From: Styela clava
Lineage: Eukaryota; Chordata; Ascidiacea; Stolidobranchia; Styelidae
DNA length: 64,000 nt
Reading direction: 5' to 3'
Assembly (NCBI RefSeq): GCF_964204865.1
Contig: NC_135255.1
Coordinates: forward strand, 15,033,135 to 15,097,134
In this document: in pieces, positions 35,641 to 48,600 of the stretch
How the letters are laid out: the number at the start of each line of letters is the position of its first letter
Numbering within the stretch: position 1 is the stretch's first letter
Made by a program: the position numbers and the translations under genes
The notes under the pieces: generated by a model
What the model was told of the DNA's origin: nothing
Database searches by the model: none
What the model saw: only the letters and a program-made list of their open reading frames with translations

Positions 35641-36355
35641 ATCTGGAAATTCATAACTCAGTAACTGTATCTCTCTGTCTCTAGTACCGGTAATGGTACA
35701 GCCATATCGGTATCTCTGATAGTTCAGACTAGGCTGTCATCTCTCTCAATAATCAGATAATAAAATACAGAAATATACCGGTACGGCTAACTTCACCGCA
35801 ATCACCGGTACCGGTAGGTACCCTAGTAATACAGGTATATAATACGTCCATCCTGCTATCGCGCTGACCCTACTGACAGATAGTTTATTTCGAAAACTTC
35901 ATAATAACTGCCTTAAATACTCAAAATGATGGATTATTATTACAAGCCCTTGTCCAATTGCGTGGTACCGGTATATATTTTTATACAGTATATATTTATC
36001 TAAACGTTTGCTGACGCACCGTCCTTCAATGACTGACGAAATTCGGTTAGTGATACAAGAAACCCTTGCGTTACAAGATACGATAGGTTAGAGCAAATAT
36101 GTGAAAAAGGTTCTCCTTCGAAAAGAACGCAACACGACATAACGGAAAACGGCAAGTTCGAAAACAATATTTGGAGTACGGAAATAATTACTATACATTT
36201 TCATTTTCGGTAAACAATTTGGAGAAAATCACTCAACTTGACTGTTCCTTTATCGGAACTATATCGTTATAATTGTACACAGCAAAATGTTGAGAGTCAA
36301 TACAATAATGAAGCGCATATGCTTCGCTTTGAAGATGACGGCTTTGTTCCTCCCC
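35641..36355. other. Upstream flank of ZnT1, rich in ACCGGT motifs
   Basis: The palindromic hexamer ACCGGT and the words GTACCGGTA or CCGGTACCGG recur many times between 35630 and 35980. No gene was seen. Whether this acts in ZnT1 expression is unknown. Confidence 0.5.
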
Positions 36356-37380
36356 CAAAGTTTAGGAACTGCGTTCTTCACGAAAGGTCACCATCAACAC
36401 TTTATTTGATGCTCTCTTCGGATTACATAGTTCTATCTACACTACGCAAAAGAATCTTCAGTTCCGCCGTAATGCGGCACAGTACTCGACACCAGTTTGC
36501 ACGGTACAGGTATTAGTTTTCAATTATTTATAGGCAAAATTGCAGAGATAGTGGTAGCAAACAATTCTAATATTTGCCAATCTTTCGCAATTCTTTTCAG
36601 GGACACTTACCGCCGCCATTAAAATAAATCCCGTGTTGCCTTGAAATATTTTTAAACTATGGCCTGGATGGAAAATTTAGAAATACTTTCAGGTGGCATT
36701 ATATTTTAAAATCTAGAGTTATGAAATGAAATTCTCATATGCAATATAATACGAATAAAAATCAAACGAATCGGAAATAGTTTGATAGCGACTGAAAAGA
36801 ATAATGCTACGATTTCTGCATTTCCCGCGTCTAAGAAAAGGTTATCGATCGCTCGGAACAATACTTCATTATGGATCGAAATAATTTGTGGATTTAGTTT
36901 TGTTACTCACCCAAAGTTTAGATACCGGGTCTGCCCAAAAAGTCACCATGAACACTTTATTTGATGCTCTCTTCGAATTACATAATCCACTATACCAAAA
37001 GGGAATCTTCAGTGCCGCCGTAGTGCGACACGGTACTCGACACCAGCTTGCACGGTACAGGTATTAGTTTTCAATTATTTATAGGCAAAATTGCAGAGAT
37101 GGTGGTAGCAAACAATTCTAATATTTGCCAATCTAGCGCAATTCTTCTCAGGGACACTTACCGCCGCCATTAAAATAAATCCCGTGTTGCCTACTTGCCT
37201 TAAAAGATTTTTAAACTATGGCTTGGTCGAAAACTTCGAAATATTATTATTAGTCGACGTTATGAAATTCTTATATACAATATATTACAAATAAAAACCA
37301 ACGAATCGGAAATAGTTGCACACCTACTGAAAAGAATAATGTGTTAGAAAGGTTGTCGTTCGCTCGGAACCCTACCTCAC
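36356..37380. repeat. Tandem duplication of about 550 bp
   Basis: Two diverged direct copies (about 36356-36870 and 36912-37380) share long blocks. These include ACTTTATTTGATGCTCTCTT, GCACGGTACAGGTATTAG, GGCAAAATTGCAGAGAT, CAGGGACACTTACCGCCGCC and AAATAAATCCCGTGTTGCC. The offset is about 551-556 bp early in the unit and 511 near its end, so the second copy has lost about 40 bp. The unit is not recognised as a gene or known element. Confidence 0.85.
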
Positions 37381-37684
37381 TATGAGCCTGACTTAGCTCA
37401 GGTATTACAACAAACGTATTTTTCGATGTTAAATTGAAAGGATATCTCTATTCAACGTATTAAAATCGGTCCACGGTTCACATATCGGGCTGTGCGACAT
37501 GAACACGCTTTCCATCGCCCTCATGCAACTGCTGATTGGTTACGACATCTTAAACGAAGCCCGCGATTCTGGAACGATATATAGTCGACTATTTCCTCGG
37601 ACTGATAGCCATCGTTTGTTTGCTTCCTGTGAACATTAACAAAAAAGAACGCAAGACGGTGCTAGACTTGGCAGTCTTCTAACA

Positions 37685-39043
37685 CAGCGTTTCCCAAACT
37701 GCATTCCGCGGAACACTAGTGTTCCACGAGCGTCTTCCGTTAAAAAGGAATCAAAATTACGACTAAAATGAATTTATTGATTCATATACACGTATACACA
37801 GCATTTAAAATAAGAAACAACAAAATAATATAATGAACGGAATATATATGTAAAATATTCAATCATATTTTAGTTCTGTTAGTTTTCGCGGCGTATTGGG
37901 CAACTCGCCACCCCGTTGGGAATCGTTGCACTACACCAAGGCTTCCCAACCCGCGGGCCGCATGCGGCCCGACCTATAAAGTTTGTAAGCAGACTTTTTA
38001 TGTTTTTACTATTTTATATGTCAATATATAGGGTTAACTACGTTTCTGATTTTGGTATGATTATTCCTGTCATCTATCTACATTCAAATGCCGGTTCTTA
38101 TTATTACGTATATATATATATATATGTGTCAAGTCTTGCATCCTGGTGGACATCGACGTCAGTTTTTTTTTTAATTCTCGCAGAACTTAGCGTTCTGTTC
38201 GACCTCGACGAACTCGAAAGATATTGTGCGATCATTGAGGACGAACGCTGAGCGCAATTAAAGGAATAAATTTGGAGCCTAAATTTGCGAATTAATTTCA
38301 TTCTGATTGTTTTCTTACGTGTCTGCTTTGATCGTCTTTATCGCCAGTGTAAAATAAAATGTCAACAATATCTTTGGCACTGGTCCTGGGACTCGTTGTC
38401 CTTTTATGTTTGTATTTTTTATCAAATGTTTGGGTTAAATAGGATTTCGGAAATATCGTCACTGCGTATCCGTCAATAATTCTGATAAAATTGACTTAAT
38501 GGCATTGCCGCATATGGGTCACGAATCAGTATATATAGGCTATTCGCCCAGAAAGCTTTGTAATGTTACTTCATTAATTATTTGTATTGGTGTTTCAAAT
38601 TTTACGAAACGGCCCACTTAACCTTGATATTCCCGCAACAGTGGCGCACAATATGCTCATTTAAACATTGTCTTCGCCCCGTGTTACCAGGTATTAGAAT
38701 TGTAAACTGCTATTCTAATATTCGAATAGTTTGCAAGCCTAACTCAGTAACCAAAAAACAGTAATTAAATTGATTGATTTGATGTTAATAAACTTGCCCT
38801 TTATTTATTATGTAAATTACCTACACCGAAATCAGGACTTAGCTGGTATTAATGTTTGGTACAAACGTTTGCGGCCCGCAACGAATTTCGTCACTTAAAA
38901 GTGGCCCGCGAGATGAAAACGTTTGGGCAGGCCTGCACTACACCATTTTTCTTCATCAATTTTACCCTTTTAGTTTCTGGTGTTCCGCGAGGCAAGATAA
39001 AAATCGTAGGTGTTCTGTGACCAAGAAAGTTTGGGAAACGCTG
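37685..39043. mobile_element. hAT-type element (outer), host of a second one
   Basis: Terminal inverted repeats CAGCGTTTCCCAAACT and AGTTTGGGAAACGCTG are perfect over 16 bp. They are flanked by the exact 8-bp duplication TTCTAACA (37677-37684 and 39044-39051). Without the inner insertion and its duplication it is about 352 bp, so it is a non-autonomous hAT MITE. Confidence 0.92.
37937..38935. mobile_element. hAT-type element nested in the outer MITE
   Basis: A 999-bp element with ends CAAGGCTTCCCAACC and GTTTGGGCAGGCCTG. Subterminal GCGGCCCG motifs occur at both ends, and an exact 8-bp duplication CACTACAC (37929-37936 and 38936-38943) flanks it. No transposase frame was recognised. Confidence 0.88.
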
Positions 39044-39051
39044 TTCTAACA

Positions 39052-39681
39052 TATCCAAAACAAAGCTATTGCCTGGCAAGCACCACTCCTATGGAACTCA
39101 ATAATATAAATCAGTTTGCTGCAAAAATTGTATTGAAAAATATTCAAGAGAAAATCAATGATAGGAAGTAAATATGCTAGTCATGTTGAACTTGAATTAA
39201 CATCATAAGCTTAGAAAACAAGACGGTCACTGGAAATACAATAAGGCAGTTAAGAATAAAAAATGTTCCACATATGATCAAATACACACAATCGTAGGAT
39301 AGTCGTATGGGAAGTCAACCGACTTATAATTAATTAATAATAAGTGATATTGTGCATGCAGTGCATACGGATACCAGCACATCTCAAGTTGGGAGAGAGC
39401 CATTAACTCAAATTGAACTTGGCCATATTCAAGCATATCTTGTTTTTGGCACGTAGTATGGCATCATATATTTGATACAGATGTATATTTCCAAAATTTG
39501 GGGTTTTAAGTAAGTTACTGATAACACAAAAATGCTTATTGACATGAAATGACTTTAAAGTTAACTCCCGACTCTCAAACAGTGAATAAATGCGGACACA
39601 TTATACTGTCAAACATTTTCACACTAGACAGTTTCAAAATTTCAGTATTTGGCAGTTAATGGCAAATTTTCTTATACATTA
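39052..39681. other. 3' flank of NUP155, no other gene seen
   Basis: AT-rich sequence downstream of the NUP155 stop that probably includes its 3' untranslated region. No other feature was recognised. Confidence 0.55.
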
Positions 39682-42600
39682 TTAATATCTTCTTGCAACT
39701 TGTGTTTCAAGTCGTTCCATTTGTGCTTGTAAATTCTTGAATCTTGTTTTGGTATCATTGAGATGATCGCTTGATTGAACTGTTGATTGGAGTTCTACTA
39801 AAGCAACTGCGATTATGTCCAATGCGTTTGTAACAAATTTCCGCCTGAAAGGAAAATGAAGTTCATTACCAAGAACAACATAAGTTCGAATACAGCTTAA
39901 TAACGATATGAAAAAACAAATTTTCAATTCATCTCAGAAAAGATGAAATACGATATCATATGGTAGACAACAGCCTCTCATAAAGCAGGTAATGAAAAAG
40001 GGTTATGTGAAGCAAATCTATCTACGGGAAGAATCACATTATTTATCAGACCACGTTCCCCAATTTTAAAAAAATGTCCAGTTGGGTATGGAAGTACTTA
40101 ATCAGTCAGTAGATTCTTATGAATGTAATGGCAAAGCAGGAGCAGTAAATAACCTATGGGTACGTGAACCACCCTGCTGCAGTAGTCAAGGAGCATGGTG
40201 GATATGCGAAAAACAAATTAATTCGTATACTCCTGGAAAAGTCTTATTTCAACTTATCAACTGTGAGTCACCTTTGTGGAGCAGGAACATACTGTGATGG
40301 GTTCTCAGCAAATGCAGCAAGAATTCTTCGAATTACTCGCAGAATGTGATAAGGTCTTCCTGAGTCACTCCAATAAGGAAGCTTAAAATAAATGATGTAT
40401 GTTAACAATATAAAAGATAGCTTAATATAATTTTCAACAGCAAGCACAGTAACCATGACAACAAAAAGACTTTCTCCATGTTGATGATATTCTTCAGCAA
40501 AAATATAAAATAGTTTGTTATTTTGGAGGAGGTTATATATATGTCATCAGCACTTTCAAATGAGTTAATTTCCTAGTATGGTAAGGCATAGCCCACTCAA
40601 TTCCTTAAAATTTGGGTTAGTGGATGACTAATGCCCTACCTAAACAGGCCACTAGGAGTAGATACGGGATATTATTGTGAATTTTTTTTCCGGTTTTCTT
40701 CATGTCAAAACAACTCCACCACCTACCTTTTGTCTGTGCACTGATTGATATAATTCCAATAAATGTGTGATTTCCACACCGGCATCAAGTAAAGAAGTGA
40801 AAACCCATCCTTCCGGCCAATCATTTTGACATGAAACTTTCTCGAGATAGTTTACCAGAAATTCTAAGAAGAATCATTATATTATTATTTCAAGATATCA
40901 TTATAATCAAGTAAACGCAGTGAATTTATCAACTGGGTCTAAGAAAGCATGATGGAATGAAAAATGGATGGCTAACTAAGACATATCTTAGATAACACAG
41001 ATGTATGGCCTTTCGTTGTATAACTCGCCTTTCATAGAGGTATTTCATTAAGAATTGTTAATATATTTGGTCGATATTAACATCATGAACAAAACTTAAC
41101 ACAAACATTGTGAACAAAACTCCATTGATTCCTAGCCTCTGATCTAAAACTTGAAACATGAAGGACTAAGATTTTATTAGTGTTATCCACGGTGCACTTA
41201 CCGACTGGAAAATATCTCATAGCACTGTTGTATTTTCTTCCAAGCTGCGAAAGCTTCATTGACAAAGCTGTGACTATGTTTTCATTGATTTGATCTTGAA
41301 CTTTTGCAATTTCTAGAAATTTTTTTCATATGTTTGTTCTTATACTGATTATGGCAAATATAATATTTAAGAGTGAAATTGTCATTATTAGAATATTAAT
41401 ATGAGTTATGAACCATGGATAACTTGTATTATCATTAAAAACGAAATTTAAAACTAAATATTTTTATTTTGAAAATAATCTGAGAAATAATTTCCATGCA
41501 TATATTGTGAATTGGCCAATTTCTTAAGATGAGAAATCCCTTAAAAAGGCCATTAATTTTTCCAATTTCGAATGTCACCAACCGAAGAAAATCCGCACTT
41601 TGATATGAGAGTTCAAATTCGAAATAAAAAAAAAGGATCTATAACTACCCTTAAAATCAGGTAGCTATCATACCAAACTCAGTAATGATTTGAAAATCCA
41701 ATTTGTTACGGAAATCCTTCGTTTTAAACATACTCCCCCACCCATGTAATAATGACAAAAGGAAAATTGTACAGAATGTAACTAATAAATAAAAACACTA
41801 ACCTTGGTCAAGTATATTCTGCCACAGAGCATCTATCAAAGATGGATCGTAATGTCCAGCACAATGTACTATGGCAAGTTTACACTCGGCAAGCTGGAAG
41901 GGTTCTGCATAATCACTGTAGAGCTGAAAAAAAAGAAGAGTGATTAAAGTTAGAAATATTCTGAATTTTTTCATTCAAGACTGGTAAAATTCACTCATGG
42001 TTAAAGGAAGCCTCTGAAAATGATTTGAGGAGTTAAATTAATTGTAATTAAGTGGCATATGCAAAAAGCCATTTTAATTTATATTGAGAACACTTAATTA
42101 ACTTACATATTTGTTTTAATATCACCATTAGAAATATATGAAATTTAGACCAAAGACTTCAGATAATTCAAAATTTCGACTCCAGAAAGTGTGAAAATAC
42201 AACTCCGATTCCAATATGGATAAAAACGTGTAATGAAGTGGAAATAATTCCAGAAGTCAAATTTCAAACCAAACTTTATGAAGAAATGTAATTGAGTTGA
42301 ACTTTACCCTTGTAATGTCCATTAACTGTGAATTCAAAGCGGCCACTGCTTCGGTTTGTCCAAGTTCTTCCAAAGTTTGCAATATTTGCATTTGTAGTTG
42401 AGCGACCTAGATAAAAATATTATTTCCTCATGTGGAATTCATGTTTTCAATATAGACCGGATTTGGCCTGTGGCCGTAGTCTGCCATGTCAGAGCTAACG
42501 GTTGCAATTTTAATTGTCCCTCGTAAAAATTTGAAATAAAGGTTTTTAGAATTTGAATTTTAAGTTTATTTTTCATATTAATTTTCTTTTTAAAATATAT

Positions 42601-45600
42601 ACACAACTTGCACTTCAGTTTTACCCAGTCATGGAATTCAGGGGGTTCTAAAAAGATGCTGCAAACCCAGTCGTGTTTTTTTGTTTTCAGACATTAGAAA
42701 GCTGCAGTAATCGCAACCTGTTGTGATTTCGAAACAAAAAAGAAATGTTTTTATAATTTAGAATTTAATCACTGGATATACCATCACACAATACTGTGTT
42801 CTAACGGTGGGTGAAGACTGTTAGTCTATAAAAAGTGCTACCACTAGCACTTGAAGTCATGCTACGAATAACCTATTTTCACCTCTAATTTTTCTTCAAG
42901 GTCATGTAATAATTGTCCTCCTTCACTTGCTGTTGTGATAGTGGTTGCACTCTTCCCATTCATTTTGGCGCGAGATAAATATTCAACTCTTCTGGTCAAA
43001 TCGTGACTGTTACTGAAATTAAAAAAGTAACAACCAAAATTAGCGATTATGGACTCATCCTAAATACGGGGGAACAGGTGCTCGGCGGTGTGGTGCATTG
43101 TGCCAAGCGTTAGGAATATGCTTCCCCCTCTAATTACCCTGTGTGGGTTCGCCGGTTCATATCCAATGCGGGGATAGTAATGTGCGAGAGGATTGCTGGA
43201 CTCCTTGCCGTCGTAACATGGTTCAGGTAACCGCAGGTTGGTTGTGGCTTCTTCCACCATCAAGTCCATGCTTCCGTAAACAAATAACTGGCTAACTAAC
43301 CCCTTACCCGACATAAACTGGTAACTGCACGAGAGGCCATGGTTCGCCATATGATTAAGCAATCTTCCCTTTTCTGGGTAAATATGTAAATCCTATCCTA
43401 ATATTGAAACAGTATATCATCACACACTAATACATTCAAATACTCAGCCATTCAATCACATAACCTGCATATCAGGATTAGCTTAACATACCCAGATTTA
43501 TCTGCAAGTTTCATCAAAATTTTTGCTGCTGCAGCATGATCACCAGATCTTTCATAATATTTCCACAAGATGTCACAATAGAAAGGATCATCTGGGTGAT
43601 TTGATGTTACTCTCTTCAAATATTGTTCAAGGTAGGGAGATGATATCTGAGTAAAAAATAGATTACTTCAGTCTCTTTCCATGCGATTTCAATTTGCTGG
43701 ATTGTGTCAGTATGTTTATATTCCCATATTTTTTTTAGTCTATCGGGCTATTTCAGATTCTAGTACTAGCCTAGCAAAGTGGCCGCTTTGGGACTGATAA
43801 AATCAATTCCGAAACTTGTCTTTATTGGTGACAACAAATTTTATTCCCCTCTGAACAGTGTTTATCATAGCATTTGAAAACTCTGCTTTCATTGTTTGCA
43901 TTGTCATTTACATTTTTGAGTCCATCCTACGTCATACAGGTTTGATTGTTTTCTACAGCCTTTCACATTTCTTATCTGTATAGTACAGCTTGTAGCATCA
44001 AGATCAAGCATTTTCCCAAAAGTAAAGTTTCATAAAATACAAGTCATTTGAAATCAAAGTCTGACAAAACTCAAAATTTTGAATCTCTAGGATGAGTATA
44101 TTTTGATCAAAAAAACTTTAAAATTCACTTTTATTAGAAAAAACAACAAACTCCAACTAAATTCCAACTTAAAAAAAAACTCACTCTTAGTAGCCTATCG
44201 GCGAGGCTTTTTCTCAACATCCAATCATATATTGTTACATGAAGCAATTCATCTTCCGATCTCATAATGAGATGCATACAACTCTCAGCCTATAAAAGAT
44301 AAGCTGTTGTAATTCAGGTAAACAAGTAGGCACTCATACCAGCCAGCTTTTGCAAATAATATTTGGAATGGAAAATCATGTGACATATACAAGAAATGGC
44401 CCAAACTGAATAATGTACTATGGATTACTCGATATATTCAAAATTGGGTCATGTTCAATAAAGGGTACTCCCGAAGTATGCGAACCAAGATGGCAGACAC
44501 TGGAACGTAGTATTGTACAAGGTTAGGGTTAGGCCATAATTTTACTCCAATTTTCTTTATTTTAGTTCTATTACGAGTTCGGGGACTAGCCAAGTGACTC
44601 CCGTAGTATTTGTACCTGAAATTATGGCCTAACCCTAACCTGGTACACATACTATGTTCCGGTGCACGCCATTTTGGTTTCACATACTAGTACCCAATAA
44701 AGAACACATAGTCAATGTGTATTTATTGGAATTGTTTAAGATTTGTTATCAGCACGACATACATATCGTTGTGCTTCCTCTGCTTGCAAATTCTGAGTGC
44801 TTTTTGTAACTCCTTGCTTGTTGGGGGCTGGAGGGCCTAGTTGTACAGGAACACTTGGTGCCTGTGGTTGACTCTCACTCGCCAACATTAAATCATCCAT
44901 CATGTCTGTGATAACTTTGTAGCATTCAGCTCTGAAACAAATAAGATGCAATAAATTATAAACACGGTCAAAAAAATTGACCCGAGAAACCATTTAAAAA
45001 ATGACTCCAGTTGACAAAATTGTGATTCAAACTTCAGCTTCTAGCTCTGCGAAAACGACAATTCAATACCAAAAAATTTGGTGTATGCAGTTAATTGTCT
45101 GTTGAAAATTCTTAGTCAACTTATACTTTCAAGTTTATGCCTAAAATATTGACTTTCGTTCCATCAACATCAAAATGAAATTCAGGCTTCATAGAATTAA
45201 ATTTTTTGACAGCATGAGTTGTGGAATACGACTCACACTTCAAATCCAATAAAAACAATGACCACATTCTCCATAGCCCTGCTTACAAACATTAGTTTAA
45301 TAAACAGGTCCGGCCTGCAGATGCCATCCAACTACAAATGTTAGAATTCGCAGATCTCAATGATATTTATAGTTTTATTTTGATTGGCAGATTCAAATCC
45401 AATTCTGATGAAACAATTCATTAGGTGAAATGGTATTGTGCCCCCCTCCAACTGCTCTGTGTCCCCCGGTTGGGAACCTTTGCTATATAAAATTAAAGAT
45501 CCTTTCTATTTCCTACCTTGCCTCATAAGCAATTCTTCCTTCTACATTTTCCTCAGGTTCGGCACAAGATTTATAGAAATGGAGAGCAAGGTTTCTTTCG

Positions 45601-48600
45601 TCTCTTTTCATAGCAGCAGTTGCACATAATTCAACAACACCAGTGTAAAAACCAACTAAACGATAACAAATATATTTCATATAAAAATGTTCTATTTTAC
45701 ATTAATTAAGCATTAAGGCTGAGTGGTTAAAGTGTTGGGCTAACTAATTTGGTACCGCATCTTAAAAAATATTCAAGGTTCAAAGTATTTTGCCCAGGGT
45801 GTAATAAATTAGGCACCAAAAGTATGTGCACCAACATGGAGGTAACTAATTTTGTTCGCCTTTTTTACATCAAGTTGTGTGAAGAGACTGAAGCCTATGG
45901 GCAAGGGGTATATTCACTTGGCTAACACAGACCGTCCTCGAGGTCGTAATAGAACTATAGAAGAAAAATCGGAATAAAATTATGGCCTAACCTGGTACAC
46001 ATACTACCACCAAAAGACGTGTGAAAAAAGTACAAAAAATACACATTGCTTGACCTCGCTCTGAAAAAAACTTTCTCATAAAAAATGATTTAAAACATGA
46101 CATATCACCTGCTTGAAATTGTTGAGAAACGAGAGATAAATTAACACAATGAGCAACACGTTGAAACAAAGAAAGAGATTCTTCTAATTTTGTTGCTTGA
46201 TCTGAACCTGCAGTTTGTCTCGCTGAGTTCAACAATTCTGATGACTGAAAAGTAATTGTTTGTTATTTGATCAGATAATAAATGATTTCCACAATACTTT
46301 TATTTATGAAAAAATTTGAAATTGGTAGTTGGAATGAGGCTAGAGAATTAAAGTTATCAACTATCATTTGGAAAAGATATTGAAGCCTATATATGGCAAT
46401 ACAACTGCATAATAAAATTAATAAAAACATTCAGAAATCAAAATGAACAATTTAAGTTCTTTTTGTATGAAATATTCTAATATAAAGCATTTTTTCATAT
46501 AACGTTGGAATAAAAATATTATATTTTCTATTCATTTTATGCTTTCAGTGTTATAGATAAACTTGTCACAGCAAAGGTGAACATCCTGCAATGGGCTCAC
46601 AGATTTGAATCCTATGGTAGAAATTATCTGCAAGAGGATTTCTGGAACCATATATATGAAAAATTAATTAGTTATTATATTCGAGATTTTCTTTTTTCCT
46701 GGGATAAATATGAACATCTTATTCTACGTAAGTTACCTCGAAAAAACATAATAATCTCACCCTTGAGCAAATAACGTCATCCAAGGAATAAAGCGAAGGA
46801 CATATTTGTCGAAGTTGAGCATTGAGAGAATCCACTTCTGAATTATCATCAATGTATCTATTCACAATCACTGATATCATTTCAGAACACAACTGAAAAA
46901 AACATTGCATTGGAGAGAGAAATGAAATGGCCCTTATCAAAGTGGTTGGATGGATGCTACACTCGAATAATTGGTTAGACAATTCCAAACAAAGAGATTC
47001 TGGATCTTCCAAAAATAGTAGCTCCTTACATATTGTAAGATATCAGTGGCCAGGGCCGTAGCCAGGAAATTGCAAAGGGGGGGGGGGGGGGGTCTGAAAT
47101 TTGCAATTGACAAGTTAGAGTTTAACAAAACATGGGTTTTCGAGAGTATTAAGGGTCTAAAAAGCGTTCCAAGATACGAAAAATTGCTATGTATGATACA
47201 GAAAAATGCTTTTTTTTACATTTAGAAAGGGGGAGGGGGTCCGACCAGCAATCCCGGGGTAGGCGTCTGATTGTTCAGAACCTTGTTCGGAGCAAAAATG
47301 AATAAATGTCATATAAAATTTGTTATTCAATTTACCGGTAATAATATCTATAATTTGAGGTATTGAATTTATACAAGTATTTAACTATAATACGAATATA
47401 ATGTGAAAGTACAAGAAAATTGATCTAGTCATTATGGCATCATGATTTTGTAGTCTCAAAAAGATCCAACGACTTCAGACTACACTTTTTATTTTTTACT
47501 AATTTAAAAACTACGATAAGTAAAATGGCAGTGGTGTGAAGATAGGTTCTTAATATGTATTGATATTTGATAATATACTTTATATTGGCTGACACAGTAC
47601 TCCATAATAAATAATATTAGATCCAAGTTTCAGGCTGACAAATCTTAATGAAATCTATGAGATTACGAACCTGGTGCCCATCCAGAACAAAATCTTGAAA
47701 TGTGACATTCTTCAACATTGCCAATGTTTCCTGTGAATAAGTAAAGACCATTTATAAATTTATTCATTCAAATGTTGTTATATATTCTGTTTTTTAGAAT
47801 TGGTGAAGAATTCGTACAGCCATCCTCAACAATAAAAAGCCAATAACATTAGTTAAGTCATATTGTATAATTGATAGATAAATTATTGTATATTTGTAAT
47901 TTATAACATTGAATCAAATTACTATTGAAAATGATGTTAGCCATACAGATATGGCCGTATTGAAACACGTTTTGATGCGTAGTAGAGAGTATCAACAATT
48001 AAATGACTAGCATATTATTATACATCCTAGACACCAATCAATCTTTTCAAAAAGAAAATACACATCGAGAAATGATTATAATACAAATACGAGAGTTAAA
48101 AATGAAATATCAACTAACAACCTTAGATATTGTTTTACATATCAGGTGCATCTCATGATCACACATGAATCTCCATAATCCCAGTACTTGAGTAGTGTGT
48201 TCCGTCAGTGTATATAAAGCATAGATTAATTTTGCTTCACCGTGGGCAGCTTGAACTAAAATGAATGAAACAAAATTGAGATATATAGGAGCTTAAATTA
48301 CAGGTTCTGAAAAAGATGAAAAAAAATAGAAAAGTCATCACATCACTGAATTGTGGTATAGGTATATTAAAACTACAAAAAAACTCAGAAGAGAAAATGC
48401 TTACATATTATATGATTAGAGCAAAAGATAAATACCTTGCTGAGCTCTGAGAGCATTCTGCATCAGTGATTGACCATGTAATCCACTGCTATCAAATCTT
48501 TGTTGTGGCAGCATTGCTGGACTATAATGAAATGAGTAAAAGTAATTGATTTCTTATCAAGACTTAACTTGAGGGTTTACAAGTTGGCAATTTATTACCC

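Noticed and set aside
36238-36516. 92-codon plus-strand frame at the start of the tandem duplication
   Set aside because: The second unit of the duplication does not keep the frame, and no family was recognised.
44520-44640. Interstitial telomere repeat
   Set aside because: TTAGGGTTAGG occurs only twice per arm of a MITE and is explained by that element.
45430-45485. Further hAT element ending GGTTGGGAACCTTTG
   Set aside because: The end resembles hAT termini but no matching left end or 8-bp duplication was found.
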